From assembly GCF_042664895.1 (NCBI RefSeq), contig NZ_JBHTBQ010000004.1, positions 1-64,000 on the forward strand: a stretch of 64,000 nucleotides of DNA. The letters are read 5' to 3'. Below, one piece after another: positions 1 to 7,193 of this stretch. Source of the DNA: Iodobacter arcticus (GTDB taxonomy: Bacteria; Pseudomonadota; Gammaproteobacteria; Burkholderiales; Chitinibacteraceae). Positions within the stretch are counted from its first letter, which is position 1; the number at the start of each line of letters is the position of its first letter. The notes beneath the pieces are model-generated. The model had not been told where the DNA came from. It saw nothing but the letters and a program-made list of their open reading frames with translations, and ran no database searches. The position numbers and the translations under genes were made by a program.

Positions 1-45
1 GATGATAGTGCAGATTACCTGTGTGAAAGTAGGTCATTGCCAGAC
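1..45 (+). rRNA. rrf: 5S ribosomal RNA, 3' end (partial)
   Basis: The first 45 bases match the conserved 3' end of betaproteobacterial 5S rRNA, including the GTGTGAAAGTAGGTCATTGC block followed by CAGAC. The gene is cut by the window edge, so the rest of the rrn operon must lie upstream. A strong hairpin terminator follows within 20 bases. Confidence 0.88.
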
Positions 46-61
46 ACCCTAAGCCGTAAAC

Positions 62-97
62 AAAACCCCCGTACTCGAAAGAGGCGGGGGTTTTGCT
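62..97 (+). terminator. rrn operon terminator
   Basis: The arms AAAACCCCCG and CGGGGGTTTT enclose an inner CTC-GAAA-GAG hairpin with a stable GNRA-type loop. The hairpin is GC-rich, ends in a T tract and sits just after the 5S rRNA end, so it is read as the Rho-independent terminator of the ribosomal operon. Confidence 0.85.
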
Positions 98-152
98 TTG
101 CGCGGAAGGAAACGCAGCCCTAGCGTAATGACCAACCATCTGTGGTTCGCGT

Positions 153-187
153 GTCGGGTTACGCGATAAAGCCGCTAACCCGACCTA
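153..187. repeat. Inverted repeat, GGGTTACGCG family
   Basis: GTCGGGTT is followed by ACGCGATAAAGCCGCT and then AACCCGAC, a stem-loop ending in CTAC. Related GTTGGGTTACGC dyads occur at 31748-31830 and 59115-59174, and a single arm at 53317. No coding sequence is visible in the rest of the stretch from 98 to 446. Confidence 0.6.
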
Positions 188-446
188 CAAAATCTACATC
201 ACCAATAGCTAGAGCGTACGTGAGCCTGGGATTGATTGACCTCGCTGTATTAACCTTATGTTTTGCTTTGGGTTGATGGAGGGGGAATGTTCAGGATCAA
301 GTTCTTGCTATGAAAGTAAACTAGGGGTTTAATTGGCTAATTCAGGATGGCTGATGCAACATTGTTAATGTTTTTATGGTGTTATTTGCTTGTGTCGAGT
401 TTCCCGTGCGGTTGCTGATTAATATTCATAGGGTGTTGGAATAGCT

Positions 447-1211
447 ATGCCTAAAAAGAATGAGTTTTTGCAGATTATTGCTGTGCAGCTAAGTCGGCTT
501 GATGCTGCACGTACGCGATTGCTGAATGGACAGGATGTTGAGGCGTTGCATGATTTTCGTGTGGCATTGCGTAGTTTGCGCTCTTTGTTGCCTATTGTGC
601 TTAAGCGCTCAAAGCGGCTGGATGGCAGAATTCTTGCTGCGTGGAAGGCCTTGGCTCAATTTACAGGGCCGACGCGAGATGCCGAAGTGTTGCTCTCTTT
701 GGTGGGTGAGCGGATGAGTGCATCGCAAAGAGCGGCATTAGCTGTAACGCATCGTGAAGGGTTGGCCGCGATTTCAGCCGCCTTAGCGGGGCCTGATTTT
801 GCGCAGCTTGCTCATATTTCTTTGCAGCAATGTCGTTTGAGAATATCGGCTTGCGGCCCTTTGCTTTTGAAGCGGCGGATTAAATCGCAAGCGAAAGACT
901 ATGAGAATTGCCTGAATCAAGCCGCGAAGAATGGATCTCCAACGTTAGAGCAATGGCATGAGCGGCGGTTGACCATTAAGAGGCTGCGTTATTTATCGTT
1001 GCTTGCCGCTAAGTGGTTGCCTAATAGAGTAAATCAATTGCAAATACCGCTTAAACAAGCTCAAACAGCGATTGGTAAATTGCATGATGCTGAATTAATC
1101 GCCCAATTTATGCATAAAAAAAAGATCAAAAAGCCTTTGATAAGAAAAGCGTATAAAGCTTGGCATAAACTGATGTGCCAACGAAAGGCTGAGTTTATGG
1201 TTTTAGGTTAA
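447..1211 (+). CDS. CHAD domain-containing protein
   Basis: A 254-residue protein that is almost all alpha helix and rich in Arg, Lys, His and Leu. The CHAD signature is visible near residues 34-48 (HDFRVALRSLRSLL), with further conserved helices near 175-190 (TIKRLRYLSLLA) and at LHDAEL near 214. CHAD proteins carry conserved basic residues and are known to bind polyphosphate, often next to CYTH-type polyphosphate enzymes. No CYTH domain is fused or adjacent here. The start follows a GGTGTTGGA-like ribosome binding region. The cellular role is inferred only from the family. Confidence 0.8.
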   Translation: MPKKNEFLQIIAVQLSRLDAARTRLLNGQDVEALHDFRVALRSLRSLLPIVLKRSKRLDGRILAAWKALAQFTGPTRDAEVLLSLVGERMSASQRAALAVTHREGLAAISAALAGPDFAQLAHISLQQCRLRISACGPLLLKRRIKSQAKDYENCLNQAAKNGSPTLEQWHERRLTIKRLRYLSLLAAKWLPNRVNQLQIPLKQAQTAIGKLHDAELIAQFMHKKKIKKPLIRKAYKAWHKLMCQRKAEFMVLG

Positions 1212-1230
1212 AGAAATTACGTAATGATTT

Positions 1231-2247
1231 TTAGTCTTTATTGCGAAAAGCCCAAGCTGCGGCGAATATTAAAAAAATAAAGATGAGCGCAACAATCATC
1301 CAAAAGCCATGTGGGTGTTCGGCAAGTGGAATGCCTCCCACGTTCATGCCCATTAAGCCGGCAATAATATTGACTGGCAGTGCCAGCACCGTCACTACGG
1401 TAAGAATATAAATGCTGCGATTGGTTTGCTCGTTTACTTTGGCGGCTACTTCTTCTTGTAATAGCTTGATGCGCTCTACCAGTGCGGAGATATCACTTAA
1501 AACCGCTGAAAACTCCTCAGTAGATTGGCGTAGATCTTGCACATCGTGTGGAGAGATCCACTCGGGAGGCCTGTTTAATAGCCTGAACAGAGCGGCTGGT
1601 TCGGGGGCTAATAGACGGCATAAACGCACTAGTACTCGCCGTAATGCGCCTAAATCTGCCAGTTTGATATTGGGGCGATAGGTAAGCAGCCGGTCTTCTT
1701 CTTTGTCTACTTTTACCGCAGCTTCCCGCACGATTGTCATTAAGACATCGGCCTGATCGCGTAAGAGATTTACCATTAGGTCCACGGGGGAGCGAAACAA
1801 TTCTCCGGCCCGCACATGATCGCGAAGCTTATCAATAGAGCGTAATGGCTTGCTGCGTGCGGTAATCAGTACATGCCGGTCTGCACTCATCCATAGGGTG
1901 GCGGTATCTGATGCGTTGAAAGCAAAATCAAATAAAACATCATTCACTACACCAATCAGGCTGTGATCGGCGTATTCAATACGGGTTGATTGCGTGCCTT
2001 CATACAAGGCTTCGAAGAATTGCTCGGACAGGCAGAGATTGGTTTTAAGCCATTTTTCTGCCGCAATATTGGTCAGATTAAAATGCAGCCATAAATATTC
2101 TTCTGAAGCTTCGCTATTTGCCGTCTTTAGATAATCTTTGATTTGTTCTGATTCAATTTGCTGGCCTGGTAAGCCGGGTAGAAATAAATAGCCACAAATC
2201 ATTCCTGTTTGGTCTGAGCCATAATTGCCGACTAAATTTGCAGCCAT
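1231..2247 (-). CDS. zntB: CorA/ZntB-family divalent metal transporter
   Basis: An inner-membrane metal channel/transporter of the CorA superfamily. A long cytoplasmic N-terminal region is followed by two C-terminal transmembrane helices. The first ends in the signature GMN at LMGMNVGGIP, the ZntB-like variant; ZntB is about 327 residues and this protein is 338 with the chosen start. The ATG at 2247 is preferred because a CAGGT-type site precedes it; upstream in-frame starts at 2289 and 2343 have no ribosome binding site. Zinc rather than magnesium is inferred from the GMNVGGIP loop; the direction of transport cannot be seen from sequence. It converges on the CHAD gene with a 19-base gap. Confidence 0.82.
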   Translation of the reverse strand: MAANLVGNYGSDQTGMICGYLFLPGLPGQQIESEQIKDYLKTANSEASEEYLWLHFNLTNIAAEKWLKTNLCLSEQFFEALYEGTQSTRIEYADHSLIGVVNDVLFDFAFNASDTATLWMSADRHVLITARSKPLRSIDKLRDHVRAGELFRSPVDLMVNLLRDQADVLMTIVREAAVKVDKEEDRLLTYRPNIKLADLGALRRVLVRLCRLLAPEPAALFRLLNRPPEWISPHDVQDLRQSTEEFSAVLSDISALVERIKLLQEEVAAKVNEQTNRSIYILTVVTVLALPVNIIAGLMGMNVGGIPLAEHPHGFWMIVALIFIFLIFAAAWAFRNKD

Positions 2248-2459
2248 AACACCTGCTTTTATAAACAATACGGGTTGAAAAGTGACCATACTAGCTGGGC
2301 TTTGTTGCAGATGACCGCTGCTTTGGGCCTTCGGCATAGGCAATATAGCTGCTTTATTAGATCCTTTTTAAAATTCATCTATACGTCATTTTTATGACTT
2401 AATAATGCAATTAATTGTTTCTAAAATGAGTGTTTTATCTATTTGCAGATCAACACGCC

Positions 2460-3662
2460 ATGTTAAAACCTTCGATCTTCGCTTGTAGTATTGCTCTCGC
2501 TTTGAGTGCTTGTGGTGGTAGTGATGATGCAACACCAGAGGCAGTAAAGCCTGCTTTATTAACACTGGATGGCCAGCAGCCTTTAGTGGTGGCTCATCGC
2601 GGGGCTTCAGGTGTTTTGCCTGAGCATACGATTGAGGCTTATGCGAAAGCCATTGAGATGGGCGCGGATGCGATTGAGCCTGATTTGATCTCGACAAAAG
2701 ATGGCGTGTTGATTTCACGTCATGATCCTGAGCTGAGCGGTAGTACTGATGTGGCTAGCCGTTCAGAATTTGCAAATCGTAAGCGAAAAGATACGGTAGA
2801 CGGCGAAGCGTTTGATGGTTGGTTTGCCAGCGATTTTACTTTGGCCGAGATCAAAACGCTGCGCGCTAAAATCACCACGGATCCAACACGTCCACAGCAA
2901 TTTAATGGGCAGTATGCAATTCCAACGTTTCAAGAGATTATTGATTTGGCCAAGCTCAAATCGACGAGCAGCCGCAGTATCGCGGTTTATCCTGAAACTA
3001 AAAATCCGACTTACCACAGAAATTTAAAGTTGGCTTTGGAAGACAAGGTCATTGAAATCATTAATAAAGCAGGCTGGAACAGCAAGACGGCACCGATTTT
3101 TGTGCAAAGCTTTGAGCCAAGTAGCTTGAAATATATGAAAGAGAAGGGTTTAAAGACCAAGCTGATTCAGCTGGTGGATGGTGATGATGTTGATTTAAAA
3201 ACAGGCAAGGTCACACTGGCCTACCCCTATGATCGCCCATTTGACTGGAATACTTCGGGTGATAAGCGGTTTTTTACCGATATGCTGACACCCGCAGGCC
3301 TTGCTGAAATCAAAACCTATGCAGATGGTATTGGTCCTTGGAAGCCGTATATTATTTCGGTGAAAGGCCAGCTTGGTGCTGATGGTAAGGTGATGGATGT
3401 GAATGGCGATGGCAAAGTTGATTACTCAGATGCCTCAAGCATTGCGCCTTCTACCTTGATTAGCGACGCGCATAAAGCAGGCTTGATGGTGCATGCTTAT
3501 ACTTTCCGCAATGAAAAGCGCCGTATTCCTGCTGATTTTAAAAATGATCCTAAAGCGGAATATAAAGCGTTTTTCCGTCTGGGAATTGATGGGGTATTTA
3601 GTGATTTTGCGGATACTGCCGTTGTGGCTCGTAATGAATACCTGAAAGAAATGGGGCGTTAA
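2460..3662 (+). CDS. glpQ: Glycerophosphodiester phosphodiesterase, lipoprotein
   Basis: A lipoprotein of about 400 residues. The signal peptide ends in the lipobox LSAC with the lipidated Cys at residue 18. The GDPD barrel follows: H46 in AHRGASG, E73 and D75 in IEPDL and H88 in RHDPEL are the expected catalytic and metal-binding residues, and GVFSDF lies near the C terminus. It should hydrolyse glycerophosphodiesters to glycerol-3-phosphate and an alcohol at the cell surface or in the periplasm. The ATG at 2460 is chosen over a GTG at 2430 because it begins the signal peptide. An EF-hand-like loop at residues 313-324 is unusual. The symbol is by family resemblance. Confidence 0.85.
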   Translation: MLKPSIFACSIALALSACGGSDDATPEAVKPALLTLDGQQPLVVAHRGASGVLPEHTIEAYAKAIEMGADAIEPDLISTKDGVLISRHDPELSGSTDVASRSEFANRKRKDTVDGEAFDGWFASDFTLAEIKTLRAKITTDPTRPQQFNGQYAIPTFQEIIDLAKLKSTSSRSIAVYPETKNPTYHRNLKLALEDKVIEIINKAGWNSKTAPIFVQSFEPSSLKYMKEKGLKTKLIQLVDGDDVDLKTGKVTLAYPYDRPFDWNTSGDKRFFTDMLTPAGLAEIKTYADGIGPWKPYIISVKGQLGADGKVMDVNGDGKVDYSDASSIAPSTLISDAHKAGLMVHAYTFRNEKRRIPADFKNDPKAEYKAFFRLGIDGVFSDFADTAVVARNEYLKEMGR

Positions 3663-3695
3663 TCACGTCCTTGTAATAGCGCTTGTGCTAAACAA

Positions 3696-3729
3696 AAACG
3701 GCTTTGCTGTCATTGCAGCAAAGCCGTTT
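3696..3729. terminator. Bidirectional terminator between glpQ-like gene and fabI
   Basis: A perfect 14-bp stem, AAACGGCTTTGCTG and CAGCAAAGCCGTTT, with a six-base loop. It lies between two convergent genes and has A/T-rich flanks on both sides, so it can end transcription from both. Confidence 0.85.
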
Positions 3730-3752
3730 CACGTGGAACAGGGCGCAGATCA

Positions 3753-4541
3753 TCAGCCCATGATATGAAAACCACCATCAATATAAATAGTGCCGCCAGT
3801 AATCAGCTTGGCGCTGTCCGATGCAAGGCCTGCGCAGGCGGCTCCTACATCTTCGATGCTTACCAGTGAGCGGGCAGGTGCTTCGGCGGCGGCTTTATCG
3901 AGTAATTCATCGAACTCTGCAATGCCTGATGCTGCGCGGGTTTTGAGCGGGCCGGGCGAGATAGCGTGCACGCGAATCCCCTTAGGGCCTAGCTCCGCTG
4001 CGGTATAACGGCAGACGGACTCTAGCGCGGCTTTTACCGGCCCCATGATATTGTAATTTTTGATCACTTTTTCTGCGCCGTAATAGCTCATGGCAAACAG
4101 CGTGCCGCCTTTATCCATTAGCGGCTCGGCAAGGCGGGCCATTTCGATAAAGGAGTAGCAGGAGACCTTCATTGCTGTATGAAAGTCTTCTTCGGTGACA
4201 TCGACCACACGGCCGTGCAGGGCTTCTTTGGGGGCAAAGGCAATTGAGTGGATGGCAAAATCCAAGCGGCCCCATTTTTTACGGACTTCTTCAAATACGG
4301 CTTCCATTTGCCCTGCTTGCAGCACATCCATAGGCAGAAAGATCGAGGCTTCTAGCTCGGCAGCCAGAGGTTCCACAAAAGGCCGGCCTTTTTCGTTGAT
4401 ATAGGTGATGGCTAACTCGGCACCTCTTTGCTGAAATGCTTTAGCGCAGCCATAGGCAATGGAGTGCTGGTTAGCGATGCCGATGATAATGCCTTTTTTC
4501 CCTGCCAGTGTTTCATGCGGTGAGATGCTAAGTTGGTTCAT
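3753..4541 (-). CDS. fabI: Enoyl-[acyl-carrier-protein] reductase (NADH), FabI type
   Basis: A 262-residue SDR enzyme that reduces the enoyl-ACP double bond in the last step of each fatty-acid elongation cycle. The N-terminal nucleotide site is GIIIGIANQHSIAYG. The FabI-type catalytic pattern Y-x6-K is present in the YYGAEKVIKNYNIMGPVKA stretch, and the ISPGPLKTRAASGI loop follows. The start has an AAGGACAC ribosome binding site. It is the last gene of a leftward operon behind ackA, with a 59-base gap. That context, rather than a fatty-acid gene cluster, suggests a specialised copy working with the acyl-CoA enzymes upstream; this is inference. Confidence 0.9.
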   Translation of the reverse strand: MNQLSISPHETLAGKKGIIIGIANQHSIAYGCAKAFQQRGAELAITYINEKGRPFVEPLAAELEASIFLPMDVLQAGQMEAVFEEVRKKWGRLDFAIHSIAFAPKEALHGRVVDVTEEDFHTAMKVSCYSFIEMARLAEPLMDKGGTLFAMSYYGAEKVIKNYNIMGPVKAALESVCRYTAAELGPKGIRVHAISPGPLKTRAASGIAEFDELLDKAAAEAPARSLVSIEDVGAACAGLASDSAKLITGGTIYIDGGFHIMG

Positions 4542-4600
4542 CTTGTGTCCTTAAATGGTTGAGTGTGGGGAGGGGCGTACTGTGCGAGCAGCTTGCCCAA

Positions 4601-5782
4601 TCACAAGCCGAGTTGGGTGCGAGTATGGCGCGCAATCATGAGTTCCTCATTGCTTGGAATCAACCATACGGTGGTGGGGCTATCTATGGCACTGATACAG
4701 AATTCATTTGCGGCATTGGCATGGGGGTCGATATCGATGCCTAACCACTGTGCTTGCTCACACACTCGCTGGCGGATAATGGCGCTGTTTTCGCCTATGC
4801 CTGCGGTAAAAACCAGCGCATCCAAGCCATTCATGCTGGCGGCGAGCGAGCCCAGCTCCCTGCTGATGCGATGTACGAAATAATCAACGGCCAGTGCGGC
4901 TTGCGGCTCATGGCTATCGAGTAGAACACGCATATCGCTGCTAATGCCCGATAGCCCGAGCAGGCCGGAGCGTTTATAAAGTAGCTCTTCTACTTGCTGA
5001 ACGCTAAGTTGCTCCTGCTGTAGCAAATATAAAACGACGCCTGCATCCAGATTGCCGGTGCGCGTGCCCATCATCAGGCCATCTAATGCTGTAAACCCCA
5101 TGCTGCTTGCCACGCTTTTGCCATTTTGCACGGCGCACATGCTGGCACCATTACCTAAGTGGGCGATTACAACTTTGCCAGCGGCAATTTCTGGCTCTCG
5201 CTGCTTGAGGGTGCTCGAGACGTATTCATACGACAAACCATGAAAGCCATAACGCCGAATGCCGCGCTCGTAGCAGCTATAGGGAAGCCCAAATAGCTGA
5301 TTGATTTGGTTTTGGCTGCGGTGAAATGCTGTATCAAAACAGGCTATTTGCGGTAAACCGGGCAGAGCGCTTGCAACTGCGCGAATGGCGGCCAAATTAT
5401 GTGACTGATGGAGTGGGGCCAAAGGCGTGAGCGCATCGAGTGCGTTGATAATGCCGGGTGTGAGCCGTACAGGGGCCGCATAGTGTGCGCCACCATGCAC
5501 GACACGATGCCCAACCCCTAGTAGTTTGAGTCCTTGATAGTGCTGGTTTAAGAGCGTGGCAATGGCTCGCAGGCAATGGTCATGATCTTTGTCTTCTCCT
5601 TGCCAATGTTCATCCGCCAAGATTTGCTCATGATGATCTTTAGCAACAAAGTGAGGTGCATTGCCTATGCCCTCAACTTGGCCCTTAGCCATCAGATGCA
5701 AATCACTCGCTGCTTCATATTCAAACAAAGAAAACTTTAGGCTGGATGAGCCCGCATTCAGAACCAGAATGGCCTTAGTCAT
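4601..5782 (-). CDS. ackA: Acetate kinase
   Basis: A 393-residue ASKHA-fold kinase interconverting acetyl phosphate plus ADP with acetate plus ATP. Motifs in order: LVLNAGSSSLKFSLF at the N terminus, GHRVVHGG, FDTAFH, YGFHGLS, IAHLGNGASM, MGTRTGNLDAG and VFTAGIGENS, so all the usual substrate and nucleotide segments are intact. The ATG at 5782 follows an AGGAT site and sits 10 bases after the stop of the phosphotransacetylase gene, so the two are very likely co-translated. Given the MaoC domain on the partner enzyme, the acyl phosphate used in vivo may not be limited to acetyl phosphate. Confidence 0.93.
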   Translation of the reverse strand: MTKAILVLNAGSSSLKFSLFEYEAASDLHLMAKGQVEGIGNAPHFVAKDHHEQILADEHWQGEDKDHDHCLRAIATLLNQHYQGLKLLGVGHRVVHGGAHYAAPVRLTPGIINALDALTPLAPLHQSHNLAAIRAVASALPGLPQIACFDTAFHRSQNQINQLFGLPYSCYERGIRRYGFHGLSYEYVSSTLKQREPEIAAGKVVIAHLGNGASMCAVQNGKSVASSMGFTALDGLMMGTRTGNLDAGVVLYLLQQEQLSVQQVEELLYKRSGLLGLSGISSDMRVLLDSHEPQAALAVDYFVHRISRELGSLAASMNGLDALVFTAGIGENSAIIRQRVCEQAQWLGIDIDPHANAANEFCISAIDSPTTVWLIPSNEELMIARHTRTQLGL

Positions 5783-5792
5783 TGCTTTAATC

Positions 5793-7181
5793 CTATGTTG
5801 GCGTAATGCGGGCATTGGCCATTAAGCAGGCAATGACGCAGGAGGCGAGCTTAGTTCGGTCGTTATCGGCACGGCTGGTCAGCACAATGGGCACTCGAGC
5901 ACCTAACACAATGCCTGCAGCGTCGGCATTACTCATAAAGGTGAGTTGCTTGGCGAGGATATTGCCTGCCTCTAGATCGGGGACGAGCAAAATATCCGCG
6001 TCACCCGCTACCATCGAGGTGATTTTCTTGATACGAGCCGATTCATAGCTAATGGCGTTATCCAATGCCAGCGGGCCATCCAGAATTGCACCGGTGATTT
6101 GTCCCCTATCAGCCATTTTGCATAGGCTGGCGGCTTCTAAGGTAGAGAGGATTTTAGGATTAATGGTTTCTACCGCAGACAAAATAGCCACCTTAGGCTT
6201 AGCAATTCCTAAGATGTGTGCTAAATCGATGGCATTTTGGCAAATGTCGAGTTTATCCAGCAGGTCGGGGTAGATATTGATCGCTGCATCGGTCACCAAA
6301 AGCGTTTTGTGGTAAGTCGGCACATCCATAATAAAAACATGGCTGATTCGGCGTTCGGTACGCAGGCTGCTTTTAACGACGGCGCTCATGAGCTCGTCGG
6401 TATGCAGGCTGCCCTTCATTAGGATGTGCGCTTCGCCGCTGGTGACTAGCTCTACAGCTCGGCTGGCTGCCGCATGGCTATGCGCTACGTCTTCTATTCT
6501 GAATGCGCTGATATCCAGAGCATTTTGCGTGGCAATGGCTTCGATTTTAGCGCGTGGGCCCACTAGAATCGGCTGCATTAAGTTTTGTGCTGCCACTGCA
6601 ATGGCTGCTTTGAGCGAAGAGAAGTCGCAGGGATGGGCGATCGCTACGGTAAAGGCGGGTAGCTCGTCGCAGCGCTCGAGCAGAGTTTCAAAGGCATGAT
6701 GAGTTTGCACGCTGACAAGGCCTGCATCAGGTCGAGTCAGGATAATTTTTTCTGTGGGTGCAACGACCTTAGCAATGCCGGTCATCATGGTTTGGCCGTG
6801 CTGATTGCTGCACTGGCAATCAAAACTGATGATATGGCCCTCCGGGTATTTCTCGCGCACGGTAATACTGATTTCCAGGGTGTCTCCTAAAATGGCTGCT
6901 GCATGAAACTGCAAACTTTGCCCCGCATAAACGGTGCCTGGTCCCGGCAGCTGACTACCTAAAAGCCCCGATATTTGTGCTCCCATCCACATGCCGGGGG
7001 CGGTTGCCCCGCTAAACCCAGCATGATTAGCAAAGGCCGCCTCTAGATGCGTTGGGTTGAAATCTCCCGCTACCGTGGCAAAAAGCTGAATATCCCGCAT
7101 CGATAAAGTGTGTTGCACACTGGCGTAATCGCCGATTTCTATTTCATCAAAACAGCGATTTTGTAAGGTGATGCTGCTCAT
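5793..7181 (-). CDS. Bifunctional MaoC-like enoyl-CoA hydratase / phosphate acetyltransferase
   Basis: A 462-residue fusion. Residues about 1-140 form a MaoC/R-hydratase hot-dog domain (GDFNPTHLEAAFANHAGF carries the catalytic Asp/His pair). Residues about 160-460 form a phosphate acetyl/butyryl transferase domain (KGSLHTDELM, IMDVPTYHKTLLVTDAAIN, GAILDGPLALDNAIS). It should hydrate enoyl-CoA and exchange CoA for phosphate to give an acyl phosphate for the kinase downstream. The start has a strong AAGGGGCAG site, 12 bases after the stop of the DUF3141 gene. Whether acetyl-CoA or longer acyl-CoA is preferred is not visible. Confidence 0.9.
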   Translation of the reverse strand: MSSITLQNRCFDEIEIGDYASVQHTLSMRDIQLFATVAGDFNPTHLEAAFANHAGFSGATAPGMWMGAQISGLLGSQLPGPGTVYAGQSLQFHAAAILGDTLEISITVREKYPEGHIISFDCQCSNQHGQTMMTGIAKVVAPTEKIILTRPDAGLVSVQTHHAFETLLERCDELPAFTVAIAHPCDFSSLKAAIAVAAQNLMQPILVGPRAKIEAIATQNALDISAFRIEDVAHSHAAASRAVELVTSGEAHILMKGSLHTDELMSAVVKSSLRTERRISHVFIMDVPTYHKTLLVTDAAINIYPDLLDKLDICQNAIDLAHILGIAKPKVAILSAVETINPKILSTLEAASLCKMADRGQITGAILDGPLALDNAISYESARIKKITSMVAGDADILLVPDLEAGNILAKQLTFMSNADAAGIVLGARVPIVLTSRADNDRTKLASCVIACLMANARITPT

Positions 7182-7193
7182 TTATTCTGCCCC

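Noticed and set aside
4563..4883. Antisense frames over ackA, and similar frames over other long genes
   Set aside because: They lie opposite strongly supported genes and have no motifs or ribosome binding sites. They are a side effect of coding bias.
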